Of a stretch of 64,000 nt of DNA, positions 1-8,242 are shown one piece after another. A program made the position numbers and the translations under genes. The DNA lies in the NCBI GenBank assembly GCA_002103105.1, contig DAAY01000008.1, forward strand, positions 124,001 to 188,000. Direction: 5' to 3'. The notes under the pieces were generated by a model, which made no database searches, was not told where the DNA came from, and saw only the letters and a list, made by a program, of their open reading frames with translations. Origin of the DNA: Candidatus Gastranaerophilales bacterium HUM_1 (GTDB taxonomy: Bacteria > Cyanobacteriota > Vampirovibrionia > Gastranaerophilales > Gastranaerophilaceae). How positions within the stretch are numbered: the first letter of the stretch is position 1; every line of letters begins with the position of its first letter.

Positions 1-437
1 TGGGTAGTGTTGTAGGAGAAAAAGTTACTCGTGCAATGGAAAAAGCCATTGAATTAAAACTTCCAGTTTTAGTTATAACATCTTCAGGTGGAGCTAGAAT
101 GCAAGAAAGTGCATTGAGTTTGATGCAAATGGCAAAAACAGCTTGTGCTTGTGCAAAACTTGATGAAGCTGGATTGTTATATATCAATTTGATTACAGAT
201 CCGACTTTTGGTGGTGTTACTGCCAGCTTCGGAACATTAGGCGATATTATCGTAGCAGAACAAGGTGCAAGAGTAGGTTTTGCAGGTCGAAGAGTTATTG
301 AACAAACAATCAGACAAAAATTACCAGCAGATTTCCAAACTGCTGAATATTTGATGAAGTATGGTCAGGTTGATGTTGTTTCATCTCGTAAAGATTTGAA
401 AGCTACATTAGCAAATATTTTGGCTATGCACGAATAA
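1..437 (+). CDS. accD: Acetyl-CoA carboxylase carboxyltransferase subunit beta, 3' part
   Basis: C-terminal part of the beta subunit of acetyl-CoA carboxylase carboxyltransferase, which with AccA moves the carboxyl group from carboxybiotin to acetyl-CoA to make malonyl-CoA for fatty acid synthesis in the cytoplasm. The reading frame is open from the window edge (first full codon at position 3, GSVVGEKVTRAME), so the gene is cut by the window and the first ATG at 36 is internal. Visible family signatures are the crotonase-fold stretch ITSSGGARMQE and DPTFGGVTASF, followed by the FAGRRVIEQTI segment. The N-terminal zinc finger lies outside the window. accA follows after 12 nt, giving an accD-accA operon. 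Confidence 0.95.
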   Translation, partial: GSVVGEKVTRAMEKAIELKLPVLVITSSGGARMQESALSLMQMAKTACACAKLDEAGLLYINLITDPTFGGVTASFGTLGDIIVAEQGARVGFAGRRVIEQTIRQKLPADFQTAEYLMKYGQVDVVSSRKDLKATLANILAMHE

Positions 438-449
438 GGAGAAACATTA

Positions 450-1406
450 ATGGCTACAGCTTTAGATTTTGAAAAACCAATATTGGAAATTCAAGAAAAA
501 ATTGAGGAACTAAAAAAAATGAGTTTGGAATCTGGTATGGATTTAAATAAAGATATAGAAACATTGGAACAAGAAGCAGAAGATTTCAAAAAAGAACTCT
601 TTGCAAACCTTGACCCTACGCAAAAAATGCAGATTGCAAGACATCCTGAACGTCCAAAATTTTTGGATTACGTAAATCTAATGTGTACTGATTTCATAGA
701 ACTTCACGGAGATCACGTTGGAACAGATGATAGAGCAATCGTTGGGGGATTGGCAAAACTTGACGGCAAACCCGTAATGATTATTGGTACAATGAAAGGA
801 AAATCTACAAAAGAAAACCTTGAATATAACTTTGGGATGCCACAACCAGAAGGTTACAGAAAAGCGTTAAGATTGTTCAAACACGCAAACAAATTCAATA
901 TTCCGATTGTTACTATTATTGATACTCCAGGAGCTTACCCAGGAATTAGTGCAGAAGAACATGCTCAAGGGGCTGCAATTGCAATGAACCTTAGAGAAAT
1001 GGCTAAATTAAGCGTTCCTGTTGTTGCAATTATCACAGGTGAAGGCTGCTCAGGTGGAGCGTTAGGTTTAGCAGTAGCAAATAAAGTTTATTTGCTAGAA
1101 CACGCTTATTATACAGTAATTTCTCCAGAAGGATGTGCTTCAATCTTGTGGAGAGATGCATCTAAGAATTTGGAAGCCGCAACAGCTCTAAAAATTACGG
1201 CTCCACACTTGTTAGAATTTGGAATAATTGATGGAGCAATAAAAGAACCTACTCGTGGAGCTCATACAGATTATGAAATGATGGCTTCTGAAATGAAGAA
1301 AACTATATTAGAAGCATTAGATGAATTATCTGGTATGTCTGGCGAAGAATTGAGAACTCAACGCTATGACAAATACAGAAAAATGGGTGCATTTTTAGAA
1401 GGTTAA
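450..1406 (+). CDS. accA: Acetyl-CoA carboxylase carboxyltransferase subunit alpha
   Basis: Alpha subunit of the carboxyltransferase half of acetyl-CoA carboxylase; it partners with AccD in an alpha2beta2 complex. The 318-aa length is normal for the family. An N-terminal coiled-coil-like helix (about residues 5-50) is followed by the carboxyltransferase core: FGMPQPEGYRKALRL near residue 129, DTPGAYPGISAEEHAQG near 158 and the oxyanion-hole stretch ITGEGCSGGALG near 195. The ATG is preceded by a clear AAGGAG. It sits 12 nt after accD, so the two are surely co-transcribed and translated in equal amounts. Confidence 0.97.
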   Translation: MATALDFEKPILEIQEKIEELKKMSLESGMDLNKDIETLEQEAEDFKKELFANLDPTQKMQIARHPERPKFLDYVNLMCTDFIELHGDHVGTDDRAIVGGLAKLDGKPVMIIGTMKGKSTKENLEYNFGMPQPEGYRKALRLFKHANKFNIPIVTIIDTPGAYPGISAEEHAQGAAIAMNLREMAKLSVPVVAIITGEGCSGGALGLAVANKVYLLEHAYYTVISPEGCASILWRDASKNLEAATALKITAPHLLEFGIIDGAIKEPTRGAHTDYEMMASEMKKTILEALDELSGMSGEELRTQRYDKYRKMGAFLEG

Positions 1407-1442
1407 TTATAAAAAACTCTAAATATAGGATAAATTATTTAA

Positions 1443-1462
1443 GGCGGAATGTTTGTTCCGCC
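1443..1462 (+). terminator. GGCGGAA/TTCCGCC hairpin after accA
   Basis: A perfect 7-bp GC-rich stem (GGCGGAA, 6-nt loop, TTCCGCC) lies between accA and prmA. It is followed by an AT-rich stretch but not by a clean T tract, so it may be a weak terminator or an mRNA-stabilising hairpin rather than a full stop. Confidence 0.4.
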
Positions 1463-1484
1463 TAAATTATATAAAAGGATAGAT

Positions 1485-2408
1485 ATGGATAAAAATTATT
1501 TTGAATTAAGACTTAAAATTAATCCCGAGATGGAAGATTTGATTGCGGAAATTTTCTTCGATAACTTTGATTGTGAGGGCGTTGTTTTAGCTGAAGAAAC
1601 ATACAAAGACCTTGAAATGATTTCAACAACAGAAGGAACTCTAAAAATCTTCTTAAAAGACGATGATTCAACAACATTTGAAGATATGAAATATGATATC
1701 GAAAATGTTTTAGATTTATATAGAGAAGAATTTCAATCTAGAGGCTTAACAGATGATGAACTTGGAAGTTGGGATTTTGAATTAGAAGAAAAAAAGACTG
1801 AAGATTGGTCACAAAAATGGAAAGAAAAATGGGATGTAACCCACGTTACAGATAAAATTGCTGTTGTGCCAGATTGGATAGATTATAAACCAAAAGGAAA
1901 TGAAGTTATTATTAAACTTGAGCCAGGATGTGCTTTTGGAACGGGCACACACCAAACGACTCAACTTTGTATGAAGGCTCTTGAAAAATATATGAATAAA
2001 GGGGACAAAGTAGCTGATATTGGTATGGGTTCTGGAATTTTATCAATTCTAGCTAAAAAATTAGGGGCTACATCGGTTTACGGTTGTGACACAGATGATA
2101 CCGTTATTGAAGTTGCAAAAGAAAATGCCAAGAAAAACAATGTTGAAGCAACATTTGAACTTGGCTCAGCCGATAAAATAAATGATAAATTTGATTTCGT
2201 TTGTGCAAACATTTTACACTTTGTACTTGCAGAAATTATGGGGGATTTAAAAAATCTTATGAAAACAGGTGCGATGATGTCTTTGAGCGGGATTTTAGAT
2301 GAAAAGAAACAAATGGTTATTGATGCATACGAAAAAGAAAATCTTGAACTTGTAGAAGAAATTCATCAAGACCAATGGACATCATTTGTTGTAAAAAGAA
2401 TTGATTAA
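1485..2408 (+). CDS. prmA: Ribosomal protein L11 methyltransferase
   Basis: SAM-dependent methyltransferase that trimethylates ribosomal protein L11. The N-terminal half (residues 1-120) is the ferredoxin-like substrate-recognition region with the acidic sequence typical of PrmA; the catalytic domain carries PGCAFGTGTHQTTQLC near residue 150, the SAM-binding DIGMGSGILSI near 178, and CANILHFVLAEI near 240, which matches the family NxL-type motif. The ATG at 1485 is chosen because AAAGGAT stands 5 nt upstream; an in-frame TTG at 1449 has no ribosome binding site and falls inside the hairpin. 307 aa, usual for PrmA. Downstream, kdsB follows after 23 nt. Confidence 0.93.
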   Translation: MDKNYFELRLKINPEMEDLIAEIFFDNFDCEGVVLAEETYKDLEMISTTEGTLKIFLKDDDSTTFEDMKYDIENVLDLYREEFQSRGLTDDELGSWDFELEEKKTEDWSQKWKEKWDVTHVTDKIAVVPDWIDYKPKGNEVIIKLEPGCAFGTGTHQTTQLCMKALEKYMNKGDKVADIGMGSGILSILAKKLGATSVYGCDTDDTVIEVAKENAKKNNVEATFELGSADKINDKFDFVCANILHFVLAEIMGDLKNLMKTGAMMSLSGILDEKKQMVIDAYEKENLELVEEIHQDQWTSFVVKRID

Positions 2409-2431
2409 TTGATAATTATAGGAGAATAAAA

Positions 2432-3175
2432 ATGTCAAAAACAGCGATAATTATACCAGCCAGATATGGCTCATCAAGATTAGAAGGCAAGCCATTATTA
2501 AAAGTTGCAGGCAAGTCGGTGATTCAATGGGTTTACGAAAAAGCTCAACAATCAAAACTTGCGGATATGATTATCGTTGCAACAGATGACCAAAGAATTT
2601 TTGACGAAGTAAAATCATTCGGCGGAGAGGTAGAAATGACTTCTGTAAACCACAAATGCGGTTCAGATAGAATTATGGAAGTTGTTTCAAGACATCCAGA
2701 AATCTCTTATATCTGCAACCTTCAAGGCGATGAACCACTTATCAAACCAGAAAGTATTGATGAAGTTATTAAAAATGTAAAAGAGGACGATTTGGCAGAT
2801 ATTTCAACACTTGTTAGGGTTTTAACGGATGAAGAAGAAATAAATAACCCAAATCTTGTCAAGTGCGTAAGAGATATTAATGGTTTTGCATTGTATTTTT
2901 CTCGTTCAAAAATTCCTTATGAAAGAAATACAGGCATTGCAACTTTTTACGGTCATTTGGGAATTTACGGATATAAAAGAAAAGCATTAGAAGCAATGAC
3001 AACTCTAGCTCAAACACCACTGGAAAAGACTGAAAGCCTAGAACAGTTGCGTGCATTGGAAAACGGTATGAAGATTAAAACATCGGTTGTTGATTTTGTT
3101 CCAGTTGGGATTGATACAAGAGAAGACCTAGAAAAATTTAAACAAATTGTTGAATCAAAACTTGGCAAAAACTAA
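2432..3175 (+). CDS. kdsB: CMP-Kdo synthetase (3-deoxy-manno-octulosonate cytidylyltransferase)
   Basis: Activates Kdo with CTP to CMP-Kdo for incorporation into the inner core of lipopolysaccharide; cytoplasmic. The 247-aa protein shows the nucleotidyltransferase signature IIPARYGSSRLEGKPLL at residues 6-22, a GDEPLI metal-binding motif near residue 100, the SRSKIPYERN region and the YGHLGIYGYKRKALE segment near 170, all typical of KdsB. RBS is AGGAGAA. Its presence implies Kdo and therefore an LPS-bearing outer membrane. Probably co-transcribed with prmA; the gap to the following regulator is 124 nt and holds its promoter. Confidence 0.96.
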   Translation: MSKTAIIIPARYGSSRLEGKPLLKVAGKSVIQWVYEKAQQSKLADMIIVATDDQRIFDEVKSFGGEVEMTSVNHKCGSDRIMEVVSRHPEISYICNLQGDEPLIKPESIDEVIKNVKEDDLADISTLVRVLTDEEEINNPNLVKCVRDINGFALYFSRSKIPYERNTGIATFYGHLGIYGYKRKALEAMTTLAQTPLEKTESLEQLRALENGMKIKTSVVDFVPVGIDTREDLEKFKQIVESKLGKN

Positions 3176-3299
3176 AATCTGCTCTTGCTTTTTTTTGTAA
3201 ATTAGTGTAACATAATGTTATAAAAATACAGAAAAATTAATATTTTTTTATATTTTGAGTAAGAATTGGTGTAAGATTTTGTAAAGTAAGGAAAAGACT

Positions 3300-4049
3300 A
3301 TGTCAGAAAATATGGAAATGTCTAATGAAACAGAAGATCGTCAACGCATCCTTTTAGCAGATGACGAGTCTAGTATAAGACGTATTTTGGAAACCCGTTT
3401 AAAAATGGCTGGTTATGATGTATATACAGCACAAGATGGGGAAGAAGCAGTTGCTGCTTTTAACAAATACAATCCAGATTTGGTTGTACTAGATGTTATG
3501 ATGCCAAAAATGGATGGTTATGGAGTAACAAGAGAAATCAGAAGATCATCAGATGTTCCAATCATTATTTTGACAGCTTTAGGTGATGTGTCTGAAAGAA
3601 TTACAGGTTTAGAACTTGGTGCAGATGACTATGTAATTAAACCATTCAGTCCTAAAGAATTAGAAGCTAGAGTAAAAGCAGTTCTAAGACGTACAAATAA
3701 CAGAGAAATGGTAACACCTTCAGGAAAAGTTACTAAAAATGTTATCACAACTGGTAATATCAAAATTGATACAGCTCGTCGTCAAGTATATAGAAAGAAT
3801 GAAAGAATTAGACTTACAGGAATGGAATTCAGCTTGTTAGAATTACTTGTTAATAACTCAGGACAAGCATTCTCAAGAAATGAAATCTTGCAACACGTAT
3901 GGGCTTATCCACCAGATCATAGAATCGATACTCGTGTAGTTGATGTTCATATTTCAAGATTACGTTCAAAATTAGAAACTGATCCTGCAAATCCAGAACT
4001 TATCCTAACTGCAAGAGGCATCGGATATATGTTCCAAAGAATTAACTAG
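3300..4049 (+). CDS. rpaB: OmpR-family response regulator, RpaB/Ycf27-like
   Basis: Two-domain transcription factor. The receiver domain (about residues 14-132) keeps acidic residues D21/D22, phosphoacceptor D65 in LVVLDVMMPKMDGYG, T92 and K114 (YVIKPFSPKELE); a winged helix-turn-helix follows (about 150-248, with LTGMEFSLLELL and RVVDVHISRLRSKLE). The receiver and linker read very much like cyanobacterial RpaB, the conserved regulator of stress and photosystem genes. No histidine kinase gene is adjacent. RBS TAAGGAAAAG. The gene is monocistronic: its own upstream gap and a strong terminator directly after. The symbol rests on recalled similarity, not on a search. Confidence 0.85.
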   Translation: MSENMEMSNETEDRQRILLADDESSIRRILETRLKMAGYDVYTAQDGEEAVAAFNKYNPDLVVLDVMMPKMDGYGVTREIRRSSDVPIIILTALGDVSERITGLELGADDYVIKPFSPKELEARVKAVLRRTNNREMVTPSGKVTKNVITTGNIKIDTARRQVYRKNERIRLTGMEFSLLELLVNNSGQAFSRNEILQHVWAYPPDHRIDTRVVDVHISRLRSKLETDPANPELILTARGIGYMFQRIN

Positions 4050-4053
4050 ATTA

Positions 4054-4077
4054 AAAAGGCTCTTAACGGAGCCTTTT
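4054..4077 (+). terminator. Rho-independent terminator of the rpaB-like gene
   Basis: Nine-base-pair stem AAAAGGCTC/GAGCCTTTT with a 6-nt loop ends in a T run, 5 nt after the stop codon. Confidence 0.85.
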
Positions 4078-4099
4078 ATCTTACTTAAGGAGAACAATT

Positions 4100-4537
4100 T
4101 TGCAAATGTTAAACGGATTATTTAGAAATTATTCAGATAGAGAACGATTACCACTAGTAGCTCAAATTGCAGTGATAGCAGTCGTTCTTTTGTTTTTTGG
4201 ATTAACAATTGAACTAGATAAAACCATGACTTGCAAAAATCAATATAGTTATTGTACTGTTGAAAGTCATAATTTTTTTAGAATAAAAAAATCAAAAAGA
4301 TTATTTATACCTAAAAATGTAGACTACGTTAACATTGATAGCTATGAAAAAACAATCAAAAGAAGACATCATTATAGTCGAGTAGAAACAAGATATCAGG
4401 TAAACTTAGTTGACAATAACGGAAACAAAACCCCTGTATTTGATGATTATATAGCTACATGGCAAGCAGAAAGGTCAAGAGATTTAGTCCAAAAATGTAT
4501 AGAACAAGGTCCATATCCTTGCGTGGTTAAGGAATAA
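4100..4537 (+). CDS. Small single-pass membrane protein, function unknown
   Basis: I do not recognise a family. The 145-aa protein has a short cytoplasmic N-terminus, one hydrophobic segment at about residues 18-37 (LPLVAQIAVIAVVLLFFGL) and a basic, mostly beta-type exterior or periplasmic tail with four cysteines. The start is taken as TTG at 4100, 7 nt after AAGGAG; an ATG two codons later (4106) is possible but would sit 13 nt from the Shine-Dalgarno. It stands alone between the regulator's terminator and the tRNA-His gene. Confidence 0.65.
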   Translation: MQMLNGLFRNYSDRERLPLVAQIAVIAVVLLFFGLTIELDKTMTCKNQYSYCTVESHNFFRIKKSKRLFIPKNVDYVNIDSYEKTIKRRHHYSRVETRYQVNLVDNNGNKTPVFDDYIATWQAERSRDLVQKCIEQGPYPCVVKE

Positions 4538-4546
4538 AATATCCTC

Positions 4547-4574
4547 TTGATTTTGAAACTGTTTTTGATAAAAT
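4547..4574 (+). promoter_or_regulatory. Candidate promoter of tRNA-His
   Basis: TTGATT and TAAAAT are separated by 16 nt and the -10 box ends 15 nt before the tRNA. It lies directly after the stop codon of the preceding gene. Confidence 0.5.
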
Positions 4575-4589
4575 AGAGTTATACGAAAT

Positions 4590-4666
4590 GGCGGAAGTCG
4601 TCAAGTGGTTAAGACCTCGGATTGTGGTTCCGATATGCGTGGGTTCGAATCCCATCTTCCGCCCCA
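4590..4666 (+). tRNA. tRNA-His (anticodon GTG)
   Basis: Cloverleaf with acceptor stem GCGGAAG/CTTCCGC, D-arm, anticodon stem TCGGA/TCCGA enclosing loop TTGTGGT (anticodon GTG) and T-arm with GGTTCGAAT. The G at 4590 is the extra G(-1) that pairs with discriminator C73 (4663), the identity element of tRNA-His, and CCA is encoded at 4664-4666. Confidence 0.97.
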
Positions 4667-4678
4667 TTTAAATTTATT

Positions 4679-4700
4679 GGCTCTGCGGAGCCATTTTTTG
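4679..4700 (+). terminator. Terminator after tRNA-His
   Basis: GGCTC/GAGCC stem with TGCG loop followed by ATTTTTT, 12 nt after the tRNA. Confidence 0.85.
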
Positions 4701-4788
4701 TATCTATACTTGGGTTTGATGGGGTTATAAGTTGCTCTTTTTACCAATGACTCAACTTATTTCAGAACTATTATTGCAATTAAGAATT

Positions 4789-4917
4789 TTACATCATTTC
4801 AGTTAAATAATAATATAATTCATTAGCTTTAGACTGTATGCTATATGCTTCATCTTCTTCTACACGCTTTGTAACAAGTATGTTTGGAACCTTAATTACA
4901 TCGCCTTGAGTATTTGT
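4789..4917 (-). pseudogene. Coding-like tail in a shifted frame beyond the kinase-fold gene
   Basis: On the minus strand, a frame different from that of the neighbouring 399-aa gene stays open past that gene's stop. It encodes a sensible amphipathic tail (GDVIKVPNILVTKRVEEDE, then AYSIQSKANELYYYLTEMM) ending in TAA at 4789-4791. It has no start codon or ribosome binding site of its own. It could be the original C-terminus of the 399-aa protein lost by a frameshift, or a remnant of another gene. What I see is only an open frame with coding-like composition. Confidence 0.3.
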
Positions 4918-6095
4918 TCAAATTGAGTTAGCACTTCGACAGACAATGAACCAGATTTTTTATATTCTTCCAGTGCAATTTCCCTTTTTTCTTTAGGACA
5001 ACTCAATAGAGATTTAAATATACGCATATTTTCTTTACTAGAAAAAATCTCTTTACTCTGATTCAAACCAGATAGCGGAACAATTCCGCCCATATCAATA
5101 CAAATACCATTAACTCCATTTCCAGGATTTGACACAAAATCTTCATGTTGAACTAACAATCTATCAAATGGAAATTTTCTTTCTGCTTTTTTCTCTTTTC
5201 CAATAAATTCTCCAAGCGAAAATTTTGTTTCACCAAGCCCAAAATATGAAGGTATTGCAATACCCTCTTCAGGTTTTACCTTATGACCAGAAAAGAATCG
5301 TAAAAATTCTGACGTATTAGCTTCAGCCATTGCTCCGTGATAATATTTCATTTCTTTTTCCGCAGCTTCCAATAATTCTACATCATTTTTAAACTTTTCT
5401 CTAATTTCCGCGGCGGATTTATCAGGAATATTTATTCCATGTTTTTTTAACATTTCTCTTTCTTTATTGAATTGTTCAATTAATTTTTCATCTGATAAAC
5501 AATCCACATATCGTTTGCTTCTCTTTTGAAACGAGCCAAGCAAATATTTATCTCTATATACCTTTAAAACTTTATCATCAAAAATCTTTTTACCGTCTTC
5601 ACCCCAAACTTGCAGTTTATATCCATTTCCAAACTGACCGCAACCAAGAGGTGTAATAGTAACATTCTTGACATCAGGAATATATTTTTTCATTCCTGCA
5701 AGCATCTTGTCTTCAGCTTTAATTATTGTTTCAAGTTCTTTTTCTTTATATATAGAATCCAGCCTAAATAAACCTTTTATATCACCTTTCGAAAAATAAT
5801 GAGCCATTCGTTGAATAAAACCCATATTATTTTGTGGTATCCTATTTATTGCTTGCAGTTCCAACTTATTTATTTCACCCAAAATATTAACAGTTTCACC
5901 AAACATTTTCTCTGTACATTGTATTGCAGCTTTCTTATCCCCTCCTGATGATATCAAACGAGATAAAATATCTTTTGGTAAACATCCAGAAGATTTTTTC
6001 TCTGCAAGACTGAGCATTTCTTCATAACAAGAATAATTTATTCCTGTACGAAAAAATCCTTTTAATCTACTTATCTTTCCTAGTGATTGTAACAT
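4896..6095 (-). CDS. Putative protein-kinase-fold protein
   Basis: No family recognised with certainty. Elements in the order expected for a kinase-like fold are visible: a glycine-rich loop GCGQFGNGYK (151-160), a beta-strand lysine in KVLKVYRD (K178), a long helical insert (200-260), a hinge-like FSLGEFIG (292-299), a catalytic-loop-like LVQHEDFVSN (H317, D319) and ICIDMGGI (331-338) in the place of the IDxG/DFG metal-binding motif. The helical N-terminal 140 residues have no obvious homologue. No signal peptide. ATG has a GGGA about 10 nt upstream. It lies alone between the tRNA and a decayed gene copy. A pseudo-kinase or a phosphotransferase of the aminoglycoside-kinase type are both possible; function is inferred from motifs only. 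Confidence 0.5.
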   Translation of the reverse strand: MLQSLGKISRLKGFFRTGINYSCYEEMLSLAEKKSSGCLPKDILSRLISSGGDKKAAIQCTEKMFGETVNILGEINKLELQAINRIPQNNMGFIQRMAHYFSKGDIKGLFRLDSIYKEKELETIIKAEDKMLAGMKKYIPDVKNVTITPLGCGQFGNGYKLQVWGEDGKKIFDDKVLKVYRDKYLLGSFQKRSKRYVDCLSDEKLIEQFNKEREMLKKHGINIPDKSAAEIREKFKNDVELLEAAEKEMKYYHGAMAEANTSEFLRFFSGHKVKPEEGIAIPSYFGLGETKFSLGEFIGKEKKAERKFPFDRLLVQHEDFVSNPGNGVNGICIDMGGIVPLSGLNQSKEIFSSKENMRIFKSLLSCPKEKREIALEEYKKSGSLSVEVLTQFEQILKAM

Positions 6096-6258
6096 AATTC
6101 TATTTCCCTATTAAAAATCCCCTATATATATAAAGCAATTTTCGCAACAAAAATTGCTCTTTTGAGAAAATTTAATAAGAAAGCTATTACATTTTTTAAT
6201 AAAAAGAATAGAATGATGATATTAGTAAATTATTAAATAATATTAGAATTTTAATTTA

Positions 6259-6764
6259 CTAAACTTCTTCTGTTTCGTTAGATTCTAGTTGAACATCTTG
6301 AGAAACAGTAGCTTGGGATGCTAATTTATCCGCATTTTTTGCAGCAGTTTTATTTGAAAAACTATCAGCAATTGCTCCAAGTGAAAAACCTCCAATAGCA
6401 CCAAGTACCGCAGATTGAGCAAGGACAATAGTTTTAATAGGCTTACTCGTCCCTTTAAATCTAAAATTATTTAATGACATAATTGGCATAAAAATCAATT
6501 CAGGTAAAAGTATTCCACCCATACCAAGTAATGCACCCCATTTTTTACCTGCATTTGATTTACAATATACATTTCCAGCTTTTGTTTTGTCTGCATAATC
6601 ATTTTCTTCACACGTTGCATCTTTACCTTTTTCGGCTAATTCTTCGGCAAATTTTGCACGTTTATCATTGTTTAATTTATCAACTAAAGCTCCACAACCC
6701 ATTGCAATTGCATAATTTAAAGTTAAAGCGAACAAAGCTAACTTCGAATTAGCATTCGTTGGCA
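6259..6764 (-). pseudogene. 5'-truncated copy of the four-helix membrane protein at 8243-8983
   Basis: From 6764 down to about 6310 the sequence is nearly identical to the block ending at 8733 of the intact gene, including the CEENDYADKTKAGNVYCKSN loop. Upstream of PTNANSKLALFALTL the similarity stops abruptly and an in-frame TAA appears, so the first about 85 residues, including the N-terminal motif and first membrane segment, are missing. The C-terminal dozen residues also differ. The only possible start is an internal TTG without a ribosome binding site. Most likely a broken partial duplicate, although the remaining frame is still open (158 codons). Confidence 0.75.
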
Positions 6765-6820
6765 GTTAGAACCATAAAATAAGCTTTAATAAGAGATAAT
6801 CCCGTTTGATACAAACAACT

Positions 6821-7309
6821 TTACTTTAACCTTGGATTTGGAAGTCCGTAGTAAGTTATGGGAACAAAATATTTATCCTCTTTAGGATTTGAAAAAACCT
6901 TATTCTCCATCACTCCGACTACACTTGATGGTAGCATCATCGGTTCTGTTACATCCTTACGAATCAATCCCCAACCGATACCTCCAGTCATTTTCCATCC
7001 GTAGCCATATTCTATTTTAGAACCTACAACAATTTCTGGATTTCTATAACTAGCCATTTTTTGTATTGTTTTGGCAATTTTTTGATTGTTCAATGCTTTA
7101 TTAGAGATTTCAAGAGTGTCTATTGCAAATTCTTGAAGAGAATCCATAAACACTTTGTTTGCATCTGATTTGGCAAAAGAGTCAACCCTCTCTATAATCG
7201 GGTGGATATTTCTATTCGTAATTTGGTGTAATGGTTCTTTTTTCATACAAGATACAGGTGTTAATGCAATTGCCGCTGCCATAATTTTTGATACAAAATT
7301 TCTACTCAT
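6821..7309 (-). CDS. Small secreted or lipid-anchored protein, unknown
   Basis: The 162-aa product starts with a signal-peptide-like stretch (MSRNFVSKIMAAAIALTPVS) followed at once by a cysteine and KKEP, so it may be a lipoprotein, although the residues before Cys are not a classic lipobox. The rest is soluble, with a glycine-rich SKIEYGYGWKMTGGIGWG segment and a C-terminal proline/tyrosine-rich end. The ATG at 7309 is preferred because it begins the signal peptide; a TTG five codons earlier lies directly on the AAAGGA and is too close to it. It sits between the two copies of the duplicated membrane gene. No function can be assigned. Confidence 0.55.
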   Translation of the reverse strand: MSRNFVSKIMAAAIALTPVSCMKKEPLHQITNRNIHPIIERVDSFAKSDANKVFMDSLQEFAIDTLEISNKALNNQKIAKTIQKMASYRNPEIVVGSKIEYGYGWKMTGGIGWGLIRKDVTEPMMLPSSVVGVMENKVFSNPKEDKYFVPITYYGLPNPRLK

Positions 7310-7449
7310 CGTCTTAATCTTCAATCCTTTTATTTACGTATAGAATACTATGAAATATAAAATTTTGCCATTTCTTTAATAATTTGTTACCTATAAATTG
7401 AGCAAAAAAATATTTTTAGAAACCTTAGAACACCTAAAAAGGAGAAAAA

Positions 7450-8145
7450 ATGCAAATTTTAAATAATCAAACAAATATAAACTTTAATGGTGCTTTCAAA
7501 ATTAAACCAAGCGAACTAAAAGCTCAAACAGAAATTCCTGCACTATTTACCCAAGGAATGCAAAAATTCACAAATATTGAAGAAAAAGGCGATATGTTTA
7601 TCGTGGTTCGAGATAATTATGACAAAAGAATTGGAAACTATTTGAGCGAAAACCATGTAAATGGAGTAAAATATTACCCCACAATTAACACAAAATCTGG
7701 ATTGGATGATGAAAAACCAGAAGGGTTATTGGCGTTATTAAAAGATAAATCAATTGAAGTCAAAACAGAATTAGATGACATTTTTGAAGCTATTTCAAAA
7801 CAAAAAAGAGCTCCTAGAAAAGCAAAATTACGCACCGTTCAAAATGAGTTAGAAAAAATTTCAAATGTTTTAAGATTAAATATAGAAAACCCAGAAATCA
7901 TAACAAACAAAAATTTTACAAGAATTAGAGATTCTCACAAAAACAGAACGATTGAACTTATTAGCCCAAACAATGCGACAACTTACGTTTACGTAAAACC
8001 AGATTCGCTAAATGAAGATTCAATCAAATGTATTCTTGACGGAAAGGGAAATATAACAAAAATTGCAACCACTCCAAATGATATTCACAAATTCATGAAA
8101 ACATTTAGCAAGTTGAAAAAAGATGGAGAAAACCAGTTAATATAA
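7450..8145 (+). CDS. Hypothetical protein with N-terminal NINFNGAF motif
   Basis: 231 aa, soluble, lysine-rich and charged. The N-terminus (MQILNNQTNINFNGAFKI) matches the beginning of the amidohydrolase at 46534 (MQINRISNVNFTAGYDI) and, more weakly, that of the membrane protein at 8983, although the bodies are unrelated. Residues 95-145 are predicted helical; the C-terminal third has mixed beta/alpha character (TTYVYVKPDSLNEDSIKCIL). AAAAAGGAG precedes the ATG. A terminator follows. The shared N-terminal motif suggests a sorting or interaction tag; this is inference. Confidence 0.7.
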   Translation: MQILNNQTNINFNGAFKIKPSELKAQTEIPALFTQGMQKFTNIEEKGDMFIVVRDNYDKRIGNYLSENHVNGVKYYPTINTKSGLDDEKPEGLLALLKDKSIEVKTELDDIFEAISKQKRAPRKAKLRTVQNELEKISNVLRLNIENPEIITNKNFTRIRDSHKNRTIELISPNNATTYVYVKPDSLNEDSIKCILDGKGNITKIATTPNDIHKFMKTFSKLKKDGENQLI

Positions 8146-8182
8146 AACTCCCATGCCAAACAATTAAAAACTTAAATAAATT

Positions 8183-8213
8183 AAAAGGTTGAACAATAAT
8201 AGTTCAACCTTTT
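8183..8213. terminator. Hairpin between convergent genes, probable terminator
   Basis: Perfect 12-bp stem AAAAGGTTGAAC/GTTCAACCTTTT with a 7-nt loop between convergent genes; A and T runs on both sides allow it to work in both directions. Confidence 0.75.
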
Positions 8214-8242
8214 GGTTTGTTATATTAAAATCTCAATTATAA

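Noticed and set aside
6531..6752. Frame of 73 codons that recurs at 8500-8721
   Set aside because: The two are the same shadow on the opposite strand of the duplicated membrane gene; His/Leu-rich composition and no start signal.
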